Assembly: GCF_030816615.1 (NCBI RefSeq)
Contig: NZ_JAUSYD010000001.1
Span: 992,001 to 1,056,000, forward strand
Length of the DNA stretch: 64,000 nt
From: Streptomyces sp. B1I3
Lineage (GTDB): Bacteria; Actinomycetota; Actinomycetes; Streptomycetales; Streptomycetaceae
Direction: 5' to 3'
Shown: positions 52,001-60,457 of the stretch, piece by piece
Position numbering within the stretch: position 1 is the stretch's first letter
Layout of the letters: each line of letters opens with the position of its first letter
Position numbers and translations under genes: made by a program
Notes under the pieces: generated by a model
What the model was told of the DNA's origin: nothing
Database searches by the model: none
The model's input: the letters and a program-made list of their open reading frames with translations, nothing else

Positions 52001-53070
52001 ACCTGATCATCACCACCACCCGGTGGGTGGAGCTGTCCGCCCAGGTACGTGACCAGGCGGCCACCCGTCTCGAACTGCGGATGGGTGATCCGATGGACTC
52101 CGAGATCGACACCCGCAAGGCGCGTTCGGTGCCGCGCAGCGGCGGCCGCGGCATCACCGCCGAAAGCAAGATGCACTTCCTCGCCGGCCTGCCCCGGCTG
52201 GACGGCAGCGGCTCCCTCGACGACCTGGGTGAGGGCGTCACCCACCTGGTCACCGAGGTGTCCCGGAACTGGCCGGGCGCATCCGCCCCGCAGGTACGGA
52301 TGCTGCCGCACCGGCTCCCGCTGGCCGAACTCCCCGCGCCCGAACCCACCGAGGGTGGCGGCATGCGTCTCCCCCTCGGCATCGACCAGGACGCCCTGGA
52401 ACCCGTCTGGCACGACTTCAGCCGTACCCCGCACCTGATCGTGGTCGGCGACACCGAGAGCGGCAAGACCAACCTCCTGCGCAGCATCACCAAGGGCATC
52501 ACCGCCCGCTACGCCCCGGACGAGGCGAAGATCATCGCGGTGGACTACCGCCGCACCCTGGTGGACGCCATCCCCGAGGACTACCGCATCGGGCACGTGA
52601 TCTCACTGGACAACCTCACGGAGACGGTCGAGGGCGCGGCCCGCGCGTTGAAGACCCGCGTGCCCGGTGCGGACATCGCCCCGGCCCGTATGCGCACGTG
52701 CGACTGGTGGACGGGCCCGCGGCTGTTCATCCTGGTCGACGACTACGACATGGTCTCCGGCAACTCCTTCCAGAGCCCCTTCGAGCCACTCTTCGAGCAT
52801 CTCACCCTCGGCTTCGAGATGGGCCTGCACCTGGTCGTCGCCCGCAGCGCCATGGGCGCGGGCCGGGGGCTCAGCGACGCCCTGATCCGGCGCCTGGACG
52901 AGGCCAACAACCCGGCCGTACTCCTCTCGTGCCCGCCCACGGAAGGCCGTCTCTTCGGGAACGCGAAGCCCTTGAACCTCCCGCCCGGCCGGGCCCTTCA
53001 CATCGCCCGCCGCCGGCCGCGCCTGATGCAGACGGCCCTGGTGGAGGAGAGCCGGGGGCAGCAGGACTGA
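49003..53070 (+). CDS. eccC: T7SS motor ATPase EccC (FtsK/SpoIIIE family)
   Basis: A 1,355-residue membrane-bound ATPase in one piece, unlike mycobacterial EccCa/EccCb. Two transmembrane helices lie at about residues 40-60 and 66-87. A DUF domain and three RecA-like FtsK/SpoIIIE modules follow, with Walker A lysines at Lys515 (GATGSGKS), Lys867 (GGSQSGKS) and Lys1155 (GDTESGKT). Walker B-like segments include FVVVDEFSEL and FMVVDGW. All three P-loops look intact. EccC recognises Esx dimers and drives export. I chose the TTG at 49003 because GGAGG lies nine bases upstream (48989-48993). It is transcribed alone and ends in a strong hairpin. Confidence 0.95.
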   Translation: MSVVLFRRPARRRGPEMPEGQLTLQEPPVLAETVPDTSAIWTYLPMALMSVSMMLMFLRPGGGNGVFMYLAMGVMALSAGAMLLGQLMRRSSERKQRLKGERRDYLRYLAQTRKRVRSTIAEQQRALAWRHPEPGSLRSLARTSRLWERRPADEDFGEVRIAVGEQQLALTLEPVSTRPVEDLEPLCAHALRRFIRAYSTIPDQPLGLYLRSSARILLRPEEPLGGDPAEPGTPRAAEGGKDPGRDPGAEAARALVRAVLGQLAVFHAPEELWLAFCVSDERRPDWEWAKWLPHVLDPHEEDGAGHARRITADLAELDDLLGAEFAERPGFDPDARPGRDEPYTVVVLDGVTVPEGHRWEGHGYRNALALDMSGALRWRPGRNTLRLTVGPDRVSLVRTDRSRKERSVPLGRPDRLGPVGAESLARLLTPRRMSLGTDIAQPLDTDVELTTLLGIPDLHRHDPHTLFDRHTGSARLRVPIAVGVDGRPVELDIKESAQGGMGPHGMLIGATGSGKSELLRTLVLGLALTNSSETLNFVLVDFKGGATFLGLEELPHTSAVITNLADEVALVERMQDALHGELIRRQELLRSAGNYTSALDYERARAGGADLAPLPSLFVVVDEFSELLSTHREFMELFVMIGRLGRSLGVHLLLASQRLDEGRMHQLESHLSYRIGLRTFSAMESRGVLGVPDAYELPAQPGSGYLKSGVESLTRFRAAYSSGTYRRRTGAVVQARVASQVVPWTSGWVVPRTPETPAAPEPETEEAGDEEALLDVALDRLRDSGPAAHQVWLPPLDEPSPLDVLLPGITPDPERGLTAAGWPGTGRLRVPVGLVDKPFEQRRDPLVVDLSGAGGHVAVAGGSQSGKSTLARTLIAALALTHTPAEVQFYCLDFGGGGLSQLAALPHVGGVAARLNPERVHRAVAEVMTLLARREQFFVDHTLDSMQSYRRRRAAGEFPDEPFGDVFMVVDGWSTVRQDYDDLIPKFNELAARGLNYGIHLIITTTRWVELSAQVRDQAATRLELRMGDPMDSEIDTRKARSVPRSGGRGITAESKMHFLAGLPRLDGSGSLDDLGEGVTHLVTEVSRNWPGASAPQVRMLPHRLPLAELPAPEPTEGGGMRLPLGIDQDALEPVWHDFSRTPHLIVVGDTESGKTNLLRSITKGITARYAPDEAKIIAVDYRRTLVDAIPEDYRIGHVISLDNLTETVEGAARALKTRVPGADIAPARMRTCDWWTGPRLFILVDDYDMVSGNSFQSPFEPLFEHLTLGFEMGLHLVVARSAMGAGRGLSDALIRRLDEANNPAVLLSCPPTEGRLFGNAKPLNLPPGRALHIARRRPRLMQTALVEESRGQQD

Positions 53071-53074
53071 TGAG

Positions 53075-53114
53075 GACGGCACCTTCCCGCGGCGTGCCGC
53101 GGGAGGGTGCCGTC
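53075..53114. terminator. strong bidirectional terminator between eccC and mycP
   Basis: A 19-bp stem (53075-53093 with 53096-53114) with one G-U-type mismatch and only two bases at the tip starts 4 bases after the eccC stop. The convergent mycP gene ends 22 bases further on, so it can serve both. Confidence 0.85.
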
Positions 53115-53136
53115 CGTGCGAAGCCGTGACGTCAGC

Positions 53137-54378
53137 TCATTGCGTTCCCGTTCCGGGCGCTCCCGCCGGACGCCACCCCCGGGCGCGGGCGCGGGAGAAG
53201 ACGAAAGCCGCCCAGAGAACGGCGAGGACGCCGCCGGAGCCGAGAAGGACGAGGAGGGTGGCGCGGCCGGTGGCACGGTCGGCGCCGGCGGTGTCGCGGA
53301 CGGTCACGGGTTCCATGGCGCGCTCGGCCCCGGCCGGCGGAACGGGCTCACCCAGGACCGTGGTGACGGCGGCATAGGGGTCCAGCTGGGGGATGTCGGC
53401 GGGGTAGGCGGTGGCGGTCAGGCGGCGGGTGACCGCGCCGGCCGTTTCGTCCGGGTGGGCGGCACGGACGGCCGCGGCGGCCCCGGCGGCGTAGGCGGTG
53501 GCCACCGAGGCACCGGCGCCGAGATAGTGGCCCTCGCCGCGCGGGCCGCCGGAGACCACTCCCGCGCCGGGGGCGACCAGGTCGATGCCCGCGGTGAGCA
53601 GGGAGCCGTCCGGACGGGCGCCCCCGGGGAGCATGTCGCCGACCGAGAGGACGCCGGGTTCACCGGCCGGCCAGTAGGTGCGGGGCGGGACCTCGTCGCC
53701 GCCCCGGGACGGCGGGTCCGGGGTGGCCGCGGCGACCACGACCGCGCCCGCGCGGCGTGCCTCGGCGACCGCACCGCTCAGCGCCGCGTCCTGGCGGGGC
53801 AGGGCCACCGCGACGGCGATCACGTCCGCCCGTGCCTCGGTCGCCTCGCGCAGGGCCTCCACCACCAGGGCGGCACTCGCGCGCCCGCGCCGGTCGGTGC
53901 CGCGCAGGGCCAGAATCTTCGCGCCCGGGGCGACCCCGGCCAGACGCGGGCTGTCCCCGCCGGTCCCGGCGATCAGCCCGGCCAGGAAGGTCCCGTGCCC
54001 GACGCAGTCGTCACCGGCCGGGCCCACGGCGGAAACCCGGCCGTCCAGCCCGGGGGCATCGGGGTCGACACCGGTGTCGATCAGCGCGACGGTCACCCCC
54101 GCACCGGTGCTGTGCTGGTGCAGCCTGTCCAGGTCGAGGCGCTGGCGCGACCAGTCCTGCTTCTTCGCCTTCGCGGGGGAGCCGGGGGTGCAGGCGACCT
54201 CATCGCCCTCGGGGTCGAGTGCGGAGGGCATACCGGGCAGTTCCTGGCCCTTCCCGCCGTCCGTCGGCACGCCCTGGAGCGGCGCCGCCGAAGCCGGAAC
54301 GGCCGGGGGAAGCAGGAGGGCGGCCGCGATGCCGGCGCCGGACAGCAGGCGGGCGACTCCGCGGACGGGCGCACTCAT
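53137..54378 (-). CDS. mycP: mycosin, subtilisin-like T7SS protease
   Basis: A 413-residue membrane-anchored protease. A signal peptide (about 1-32, ending PASAAP) and a C-terminal helix (about 376-398, [20 protein letters not shown]) place the catalytic domain outside the membrane. Triad residues are Asp101 (LIDTGVD), His128 (GHGTFLAG) and Ser291 ([13 protein letters not shown]). The usual oxyanion-hole Asn after VVVAAA is missing: the sequence reads AAATPD near residue 219, so activity may be low. In ESX systems the mycosin is also structurally required. I chose the ATG at 54378 because it overlaps the upstream ATPase stop as ATGA. It is translated together with the beta-helix/EccA-like protein. 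Confidence 0.92.
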   Translation of the reverse strand: MSAPVRGVARLLSGAGIAAALLLPPAVPASAAPLQGVPTDGGKGQELPGMPSALDPEGDEVACTPGSPAKAKKQDWSRQRLDLDRLHQHSTGAGVTVALIDTGVDPDAPGLDGRVSAVGPAGDDCVGHGTFLAGLIAGTGGDSPRLAGVAPGAKILALRGTDRRGRASAALVVEALREATEARADVIAVAVALPRQDAALSGAVAEARRAGAVVVAAATPDPPSRGGDEVPPRTYWPAGEPGVLSVGDMLPGGARPDGSLLTAGIDLVAPGAGVVSGGPRGEGHYLGAGASVATAYAAGAAAAVRAAHPDETAGAVTRRLTATAYPADIPQLDPYAAVTTVLGEPVPPAGAERAMEPVTVRDTAGADRATGRATLLVLLGSGGVLAVLWAAFVFSRARARGWRPAGAPGTGTQ

Positions 54379-57300
54379 CGGGGCACCGCCTTCGGTCCCA
54401 CGGCCGTGACGTCCTCGGGGACGAGGATGCGCAGGTCGTCCAGGGTGGGCGTGGCCAGCGAGCTGAGTCGCCCCGCCTGGCGGGTGACCATCGACTCGAC
54501 GACCTGACGGGCCGCGCGGGCGTTGCCGAAGGAGCGATCCCGGGGCAGCGAGTCGAAGTACTCCTTGAGCAGCGGGCCGGTGCCGGGCCCGCACTCGTAA
54601 CCCATGTTCGCGGCCTGGGCGCGCACGATGGTGACGAGTTCCTCGGAGGAGTAGTCGGCGAAGGCGATCCGGCGCGGGAACCGGGAGGAGAGACCGGGGT
54701 TGGAGTCGAGGAAGCGCTCCATCTCGTCGGTGTAGCCGGCGACGATGACGACCACCTCGTCGCGGTGGTCCTCCATCAGCTTCAGGAGGGTGTCCACCGC
54801 CTCCTGCCCGAAGTCGGCGCCACCGCCGCGCGGGGTGAGGGTGTACGCCTCGTCGATGAACAGCACGCCTCCGCGGGCCCGTTCGAAGACCTCACGGGTG
54901 AGCTGGGCGGTGTGGCCGATGTAGCGGCCGACCAGGTCGGCGCGCGCCGCCTCGACCAGCTGGCCTCGCTCAAGGATGCCGAGCTGGGTCAGGACCTCGC
55001 CGTAGAGGCGGGCGACGGTCGTCTTGCCGGTGCCGGGCGGGCCGGTGAAGACCAGGTGGTTGCTGAGTGAGGGGACCGGCAGCCCGGCCGCTGCCCGGTG
55101 GCGGGCCGTGGTGATGAGGTTGACCAGGTCCGCGACCTCGCGCTTCACCTCGGCCAGTCCGATCATGTCGCCGAGGCGGGTCAACGGGTCGTCATCCTGT
55201 ACGGCGGTGCCGGCGGCCGTCGCGGCGGCGGTCGCCGACACGTCCTCGGGCAGCAGCAGCCGAAGATCCCGCTCGCCGACCTGGGGCTGCGTGGAGAGCC
55301 GGACCGCCTGACGGTCCACCATCTCCTCGAACACCCCTCGCGCGGCACGTCCGTTGCCGAAACCGGCGTCCCGCGGCATCGCCCCGAAGTGGGCGGCCAG
55401 TGCCGCCGCGGTGCCCTCGCCCAACTCGTACTGGTGCTGGGCGCACATACTCTCCATGATCGCGACCAGATCGGGCACCGAGTAGTTCTCGAACTCGACG
55501 GTACGCGAGAAGCGGGAGGCGAGACCCGGGTTGGAACCGAGGAAGGCTTCCATCTCGCGGGAGTAGCCGGCCGCGACCACCACCACCTCGTCGCGGTGGT
55601 CCTCCATCAGTTTCAGCAGGGTGTCCACCGCCTCCCGGCCGAAGTCGGCGCCGCCGCTGCCGCTGTCCGCGGTGAGCGTGTACGCCTCGTCGATGAACAG
55701 CACTCCGCCGAGTGCCCGTCGGAAGGTTTCGGTGGTCTTGATCGCGGTGCCGCCGACGACCTGTGCGACGAGGTCGGCGCGCGAGACCTCGACCAGGTGC
55801 CCGCTGCGCAGCGAGCCCAGTTCGGCCAGGATCGCCCCGTAGAGACGCGCGACGGTGGTCTTGCCGGTGCCGGGGGGGCCGGCGAAGACCAGGTGCCTGC
55901 TCATCGGAGGCGCGGGCATGCCGAGCTGTTCGCGACGCTGGGCGAGTTGGGTGAGGTTGACCAGGGTGCCGACCTGCTGCTTGACGTTCTCCAGGCCGAT
56001 CAGCGCGTTGAGGGCGCCGAGCGGACCGTCCGCCCGGTCCGGCGGGGGTGCGTCCGCGGCACCGGAACCGGCCGGGTCGGTGTTCTCGGCAGTGCCGGTG
56101 CCCCAGGCGTCCCGCTTGCCGTTGCCGGTGCTGTGCAGACCCTCCACGGCGAGCCGTTCGCCGGGGGCGGTCTGCACCAGGCCGCCGCCCTCGTTCTCAC
56201 GGGCGAGGCAGTTCACGAGCGAGACCGGCGCGGTGGACTCCACCCGGAAACCGTCCTGGGCACCACCGGTGACCTCGCAGCCGCTGAGCGAGCCGAGTGC
56301 GCCCTCACGGAGCAGGAAACCGTGGCCCTTGGGAGCGTGCACCGCGGTGCGGTTGGCGGTCAGTTCACCACCGGCGGCCACCACGACGCCCTCCTCGCCG
56401 GACACCTCGACACGGAAGTCGCGGACGGTGACGTTGCCGCCGTCCTCCACGACCAGGCCGCTCGTACCGGTGTCGGAGGCCCCTCCACCGGCCAGGTAGA
56501 AGGTGCTGCCGGAGGCCACCCGCACACCCGCGTCCTTCGGCCGGACGATCTCGCAGTCCTCCGCGCGGCCCCGGGCGTCCTTGGTGGCCGCGATGCCGTC
56601 ACCTGACGGCTCGACCAGCCGGGCCCGGCGCAGCAGCGGGTTGGCGCCGCCGCGCACCGCGACCGCGGGCGAACCGCCGATCACCTCCAGGCGGTCCAGT
56701 TCGGGTGCCGAGTCCTCCTCCAGGAGCAGCCCGGGCCCGTCGCAGTCGCGGACCGTCAGTCCGGTCAGCGCCGGGGAGGCGGCCCCGGCGACCCGGAGCG
56801 CCGCGCCCTGCGCGCCGTCCACCCAGCAGTCCTCGAAGGTTCCGCGCGCCCGGTCGGTGACCAGCACGCCGTGGCCACGGACGCGCGAGACGCGGCAGCG
56901 GCGCAGTACCGGGTCGGTGCCGCCGGCCAGTGTGATCCCGTTCCCGGAGGCGCCGGTGACGCGGACGTCCTCCAGAGTCGTGCGGCCCGCGCTGCTCAGG
57001 TGCACGCCGGTGCTGGTGTCGTGCACCACGGTGCGGACCACCGAGACGGCGCAGTTCTGTTCCAGGGCGAGGGAAGGCTTGTCCGTGGACGAGATGTCAC
57101 AGTCCTCGACGACGCCCCGGCTCTCCCCGTTGGCGAGCAGGCCGTTGCCGCGGGCATCGCGCACCGTGCAGTCACGGATGCGCGCCTCACCCTGTTCGGC
57201 GAGGACCAGGCCGCTGGTGCCCAGGTGTTCGAGCGTGCAGGACTCCACGGTGGTGGGTGTCGTGGAGGTCACCACGACACCCGCGCCCTGCGGGTTGCTC

Positions 57301-57686
57301 ACCCGGCAGTCCCGCAGCGCGAGGGAGCCCGTTCCCCCGGCCAGCATCGCGGTCCAGGCGGCGCCGACGATCTCACAGCCGTCGAGCGCGGCCTGGCCGC
57401 GCCGCACGTCCACGACCGGCAGTTCGGCGTCGCCGCCGCGCAGGGTCAGCTCGGAGAGCATCACGGCGTCGGCACGCAGCGCGACCACACTGCCCGAACG
57501 CGGCCGTATCTCCACCGTGCCCCGCCCCTCGGCGGCGGTGAGGGTCACCCGGGTGTTGATCACCAGGTTCTCCGCGTACGTCCCGGGCCGGACGCTGATG
57601 AGTGCCCCGGTACGGGCTGCGGCGAGTGCCTCACCGATCGTCCGATGGCGGTCTTCAGGACCGACCGACAGTACCTGGCGCGACAC
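54375..57686 (-). CDS. fusion of a right-handed beta-helix with two EccA-like AAA+ (CbxX/CfqX) domains
   Basis: A 1,103-residue cytosolic protein. Residues about 1-520 are repeats of about 23 residues ([37 protein letters not shown] in part) typical of parallel beta-helix folds. Two CbxX/CfqX-type AAA+ modules follow, with Walker A lysines Lys609 and Lys888 (GPPGTGKT) and Walker [10 protein letters not shown] in both. EccA proteins have one AAA+ and a TPR region; here TPR is replaced by a beta-helix and the ATPase is doubled. It is the likely EccA counterpart, remodelling or releasing Esx substrates in the cytosol. The GTG has AAGGAGGTT upstream. It overlaps mycP by four bases. Confidence 0.9.
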   Translation of the reverse strand: MSRQVLSVGPEDRHRTIGEALAAARTGALISVRPGTYAENLVINTRVTLTAAEGRGTVEIRPRSGSVVALRADAVMLSELTLRGGDAELPVVDVRRGQAALDGCEIVGAAWTAMLAGGTGSLALRDCRVSNPQGAGVVVTSTTPTTVESCTLEHLGTSGLVLAEQGEARIRDCTVRDARGNGLLANGESRGVVEDCDISSTDKPSLALEQNCAVSVVRTVVHDTSTGVHLSSAGRTTLEDVRVTGASGNGITLAGGTDPVLRRCRVSRVRGHGVLVTDRARGTFEDCWVDGAQGAALRVAGAASPALTGLTVRDCDGPGLLLEEDSAPELDRLEVIGGSPAVAVRGGANPLLRRARLVEPSGDGIAATKDARGRAEDCEIVRPKDAGVRVASGSTFYLAGGGASDTGTSGLVVEDGGNVTVRDFRVEVSGEEGVVVAAGGELTANRTAVHAPKGHGFLLREGALGSLSGCEVTGGAQDGFRVESTAPVSLVNCLARENEGGGLVQTAPGERLAVEGLHSTGNGKRDAWGTGTAENTDPAGSGAADAPPPDRADGPLGALNALIGLENVKQQVGTLVNLTQLAQRREQLGMPAPPMSRHLVFAGPPGTGKTTVARLYGAILAELGSLRSGHLVEVSRADLVAQVVGGTAIKTTETFRRALGGVLFIDEAYTLTADSGSGGADFGREAVDTLLKLMEDHRDEVVVVAAGYSREMEAFLGSNPGLASRFSRTVEFENYSVPDLVAIMESMCAQHQYELGEGTAAALAAHFGAMPRDAGFGNGRAARGVFEEMVDRQAVRLSTQPQVGERDLRLLLPEDVSATAAATAAGTAVQDDDPLTRLGDMIGLAEVKREVADLVNLITTARHRAAAGLPVPSLSNHLVFTGPPGTGKTTVARLYGEVLTQLGILERGQLVEAARADLVGRYIGHTAQLTREVFERARGGVLFIDEAYTLTPRGGGADFGQEAVDTLLKLMEDHRDEVVVIVAGYTDEMERFLDSNPGLSSRFPRRIAFADYSSEELVTIVRAQAANMGYECGPGTGPLLKEYFDSLPRDRSFGNARAARQVVESMVTRQAGRLSSLATPTLDDLRILVPEDVTAVGPKAVPR

Positions 57687-57722
57687 GCACCAACCTCCTT
57701 GCTACGACGGCGTTCTCAACGA

Positions 57723-57744
57723 GCGCCCCTGTTCGCGGGGGCGC
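57723..57744 (-). other. GC hairpin upstream of the beta-helix ATPase gene
   Basis: GCGCCCC (57723-57729) pairs with GGGGCGC (57738-57744), loop 8 nt, 37 bases before the GTG start. It may be part of the leader or a second weak terminator for the lectin gene. Confidence 0.4.
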
Positions 57745-57806
57745 GTGCCGGCGAGCCGACGATGTCATCATGCCTCGTCCTCGGGGCATGGCGGGTTCCG
57801 GGAGCG

Positions 57807-57827
57807 GCGCCCCCGGCGTCGGGGCGT
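57807..57827 (-). terminator. hairpin after the ricin-type lectin gene
   Basis: CGCCCC (57808-57813) pairs with GGGGCG (57821-57826), extended by a G-U pair, 6 bases after the lectin stop. It suggests that the ATPase gene can be transcribed separately within the 146-base gap. Confidence 0.45.
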
Positions 57828-57832
57828 TGCGG

Positions 57833-59104
57833 TCAGGTGCTCCACTTCTGGGCGTCGTTGCCCGTGCAGGTCAACAACTGCAGCCGTGCCCCGCTGTTCC
57901 GGTCGGCGCCCGCGATGTCGACGCACATGCCGACGACGGTGTTGACCAGGTCGTGGCTGGCGTTGAGGGCGAACTGCTGAGCGGCGTTGCCGTTGCACCA
58001 GGCGATCTGGATGGTCGTGCCGTTGCTGAAGTTCGCGGCGGCCACGTCCAGGCACTTGTCCTTGATGCGGATGGTGCCGTCGGAGGCGAACTGCCACTTC
58101 TGCGCGGGGGCGTTGTTGCAGTCCCACACATGCAGTGCCTTGCCGTCGCTGAAGTCGTGGTTCGGTACGTCGATGCAACGGCCCGAGAGATGGCTGCGGA
58201 AGGAGACGGGGGCACTGAAGGTGACGGCCGGACCGGCCTTCGCCGGTTGCCCCTCCGCCGCACCGGCCTTCTTCTCGCCGCTCTGCTCCTTCGGCTGCTC
58301 CTTCGGAGCGGTGGCCTTCTTCGGCACGTCCTCGTCCCTGGCCTTGGCCTTGGCCTTGGGCTCGGCCGTGTCCGGTGCCGGGGCCGGCGCGGGGGCCTGC
58401 TGCTCCGCCTTCCCGGGCGTGTCCGGCTTACCTGCGTCCTTCTCCCCGTCGCCCGGGGAGCCGCTCCCGGGCGGCTGCACCGCGAACTCGCCCGGTGCCT
58501 CCTGCGTACTCCCGTCGAGCACGGTGCCTGCCGCCGCCACCGACGGTTGCCCGGGGCCCTCGTCGTCGTTCCCGGCGAGTACGAGGAACGGCACCGACAC
58601 GAGCAGCGCCCCAGCGACCGCCGCTCCGGCCAGCACCGCCTTGCCCGGCCGGCCGACCGGCCCGGCCTGCTGCTGCGGCCGGTCGATCGCCGTCGCGGTC
58701 ATGGTCCTCACGAGCGCGGGCAGCCGGCTCTGGACGGCGGCGCCGGCTTCGGGGTCGGCCTGACGGCCGGCGTCGGGGCCGGCCTCGGGATCGGCGCCGG
58801 CTGCGGACCGGGCGCCGGAGGAGGCCCCGGTACCGGGATCCGTGGTGCTGCCCGCTCCGGTCCCCGTTTCGGCCTCCCCGGAGCCGGTTCCGGCCTCCGG
58901 GGCCTCGGTACCGGCCTCAGCGGCATCGGTACCGGTGTCTCCACCATCAGTACCGGCGTTTGCGGCGTCTGCTCCGGTCGTCGCCCCGGCCGGCTCCGAG
59001 CCGGGCTCGGCGAAGGCGGCCGTCGCGGGCGTCTCCTCGCCCTCGGAGGCGGACTCCACGCGCCCCCTCGGGAAGGCGGGGGGCTGCTGGGACGAACGTG
59101 TCAC
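57833..59104 (-). CDS. membrane-anchored ricin-type (beta-trefoil, CBM13-like) lectin
   Basis: A 423-residue protein. Residues 1-150 are a low-complexity Gly/Ala/Thr/Glu-rich cytosolic part (TGTDAAEAGTEAPE-like). One transmembrane helix spans about 156-178 (AVLAGAAVAGALLVSVPFLVL). A Pro/Lys-rich linker follows, and the C-terminal about 125 residues are a ricin-B domain with QxW-type motifs (AQKWQF, AQQF, AQKW) and paired Cys. The lectin would face outward and bind glycans. The GTG start has GGGAGGA upstream and overlaps the stop of the previous gene as GTGA. Architecture matches the bulb-type lectin at 60458. Confidence 0.86.
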   Translation of the reverse strand: MTRSSQQPPAFPRGRVESASEGEETPATAAFAEPGSEPAGATTGADAANAGTDGGDTGTDAAEAGTEAPEAGTGSGEAETGTGAGSTTDPGTGASSGARSAAGADPEAGPDAGRQADPEAGAAVQSRLPALVRTMTATAIDRPQQQAGPVGRPGKAVLAGAAVAGALLVSVPFLVLAGNDDEGPGQPSVAAAGTVLDGSTQEAPGEFAVQPPGSGSPGDGEKDAGKPDTPGKAEQQAPAPAPAPDTAEPKAKAKARDEDVPKKATAPKEQPKEQSGEKKAGAAEGQPAKAGPAVTFSAPVSFRSHLSGRCIDVPNHDFSDGKALHVWDCNNAPAQKWQFASDGTIRIKDKCLDVAAANFSNGTTIQIAWCNGNAAQQFALNASHDLVNTVVGMCVDIAGADRNSGARLQLLTCTGNDAQKWST

Positions 59105-59928
59105 GGGGTCCTCCCTGTGGTGTGGGGCCAGGGTGCGGATGAGTCGTCGATGTGGCTCGGAGTAGGCGCGGCGGCCGGAGCACCGGTGCGGCTCGCCGCG
59201 ACGGCGGGGGCGCCTGGGCCCTCCTCCACCACGGCCTCCACCGCGGACGCCCTCTCGCCACCTGCGTCGCCTACGGGGCCCGGAAGACTGTCGGCCGGGA
59301 CCAACAAGGGGGCCGCGGCTGCCGCGTTGACCATCAGCATGGTGCCGGGACCTCCCGATGAGCGGGCCAGTTCCCGTGCCGGCAGGGTGTCATGGAGAAG
59401 TGCCGCGGACATGAACTCGTGTGCCGGTGAGGTGAACAGAAGGACCACCGGCGCCCCGTCCCGTCCGGTGGCCGTGAGCGGCCCGCCGTCGGGCCCCCGC
59501 ACCACGGTGACGTCGGCCTCCGCGAGCGCCGCGAGCGCCGCTTCCACCGGCCCGTACCCGGTGGCGGCCCGCTGCGCCGCCGCGTCCACGGGATCGGTGG
59601 GCTCCGGCCAGCCGAGGACCCGCGCCGAGGGCCGGTACGCCGGGTTGGCGCGGTACTCCCCCACGCCCCCGTTCTCGTCCGACTGCCACTCCCCCAGCAC
59701 CGCCCACTCGGGTGGCGTCCGCTCCTCGGTCCACTCCGGGTCCACCACCCCGATCCAGTGCCCGGGCGCCCTGCGGGCAGCAGCCCTCACGGCCTCGGGT
59801 ATTCCTGGGGTGTCGCTCGCCACGGTGTCGCCGGAGACGGGTGACTCGTGGCCGGCGCTCGCGACGGGGCTTCGAGGAAGGGCGAACGGGGCGCGTTCGC
59901 CGCCCTCTTGCCGTGCTCCGGGCCGCAT
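59101..59928 (-). CDS. type VII secretion system-associated protein (SseB-like), paralogue B
   Basis: A 275-residue soluble protein, paralogous to the gene at 16240-16944. It shares the ordered motifs APGHW, PPEWAVLGEW, YRPSARVLGWPEP and TGYGP, then an SseB-like domain with FTSP. The C-terminal part is Ala/Pro-rich. No signal peptide or membrane segment is seen. The start is uncertain: the ATG at 59928 has AGGTGG just upstream. A GTG at 59994 has no ribosome site, and a GTG nearer the conserved core is also possible. Its stop overlaps the lectin start by four bases, so the two are coupled. Function is unknown; the pairing with T7SS is inferred from its paralogue and context. Confidence 0.75.
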   Translation of the reverse strand: MRPGARQEGGERAPFALPRSPVASAGHESPVSGDTVASDTPGIPEAVRAAARRAPGHWIGVVDPEWTEERTPPEWAVLGEWQSDENGGVGEYRANPAYRPSARVLGWPEPTDPVDAAAQRAATGYGPVEAALAALAEADVTVVRGPDGGPLTATGRDGAPVVLLFTSPAHEFMSAALLHDTLPARELARSSGGPGTMLMVNAAAAAPLLVPADSLPGPVGDAGGERASAVEAVVEEGPGAPAVAASRTGAPAAAPTPSHIDDSSAPWPHTTGRTP

Positions 59929-60457
59929 TTCCACCTGAACTCTTGGGCCTTCACGAATTCTCGGGTGCCGAACGATATGCGCGCACGCCGACACCGATCG
60001 GATCGGGGAGCCAACAGGATGTCACATGAGCCCCATCCGTGGGGGTCCGCCGAAGATCCGTATCAGGCGCCCACGTGCCCGTTTGCTGCCCGAACGGAGA
60101 ACTTTCCGGGAGCAGTGAGGCGCGGGGGGACAAAGTGACGGTGACGTTCGGGGGGAGAGAGCGGTCGTCCTCCTCCCGACGGGCTACGTTGGGTGCGCCG
60201 GCGGCCCCTCGTCGTACCACCTCCGGTCCGGAGGTCCGGGCCGGGACCGGGGCCGTACGGAAACACCTCGCAGCAGGAGAAGGCGCGGGAACGGCCGTCG
60301 GGCCGCCACCGCGCCGGGTCACGCGGAGTTCGACGACGAGACCGGGCCGCCCGGCCCCACTTCGGCTCGGTACCCGTCAACTCCCGAGGGCTTTCCGGTG
60401 TTCGTCCGGCCCGACCGCTGCCCACCGCCAGACCTGCCACCGAGGAGGAGTAACCGC
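59929..60457. other. gap between divergent SseB-like and bulb-lectin genes
   Basis: A 529-base non-coding gap that should contain divergent promoters. Short open frames lack ribosome sites and coding-like composition. GC-rich inverted pieces occur around 60150-60180, but none is convincing. The GGAGGAG ribosome site of the lectin gene is at its right end. Confidence 0.4.

Noticed and set aside
57687..57832. One single operon from 59928 to 53137
   Set aside because: Coupling is clear within each pair, but two hairpins lie in the 146-base gap between lectin and ATPase genes, so independent transcription of the second pair is as likely.
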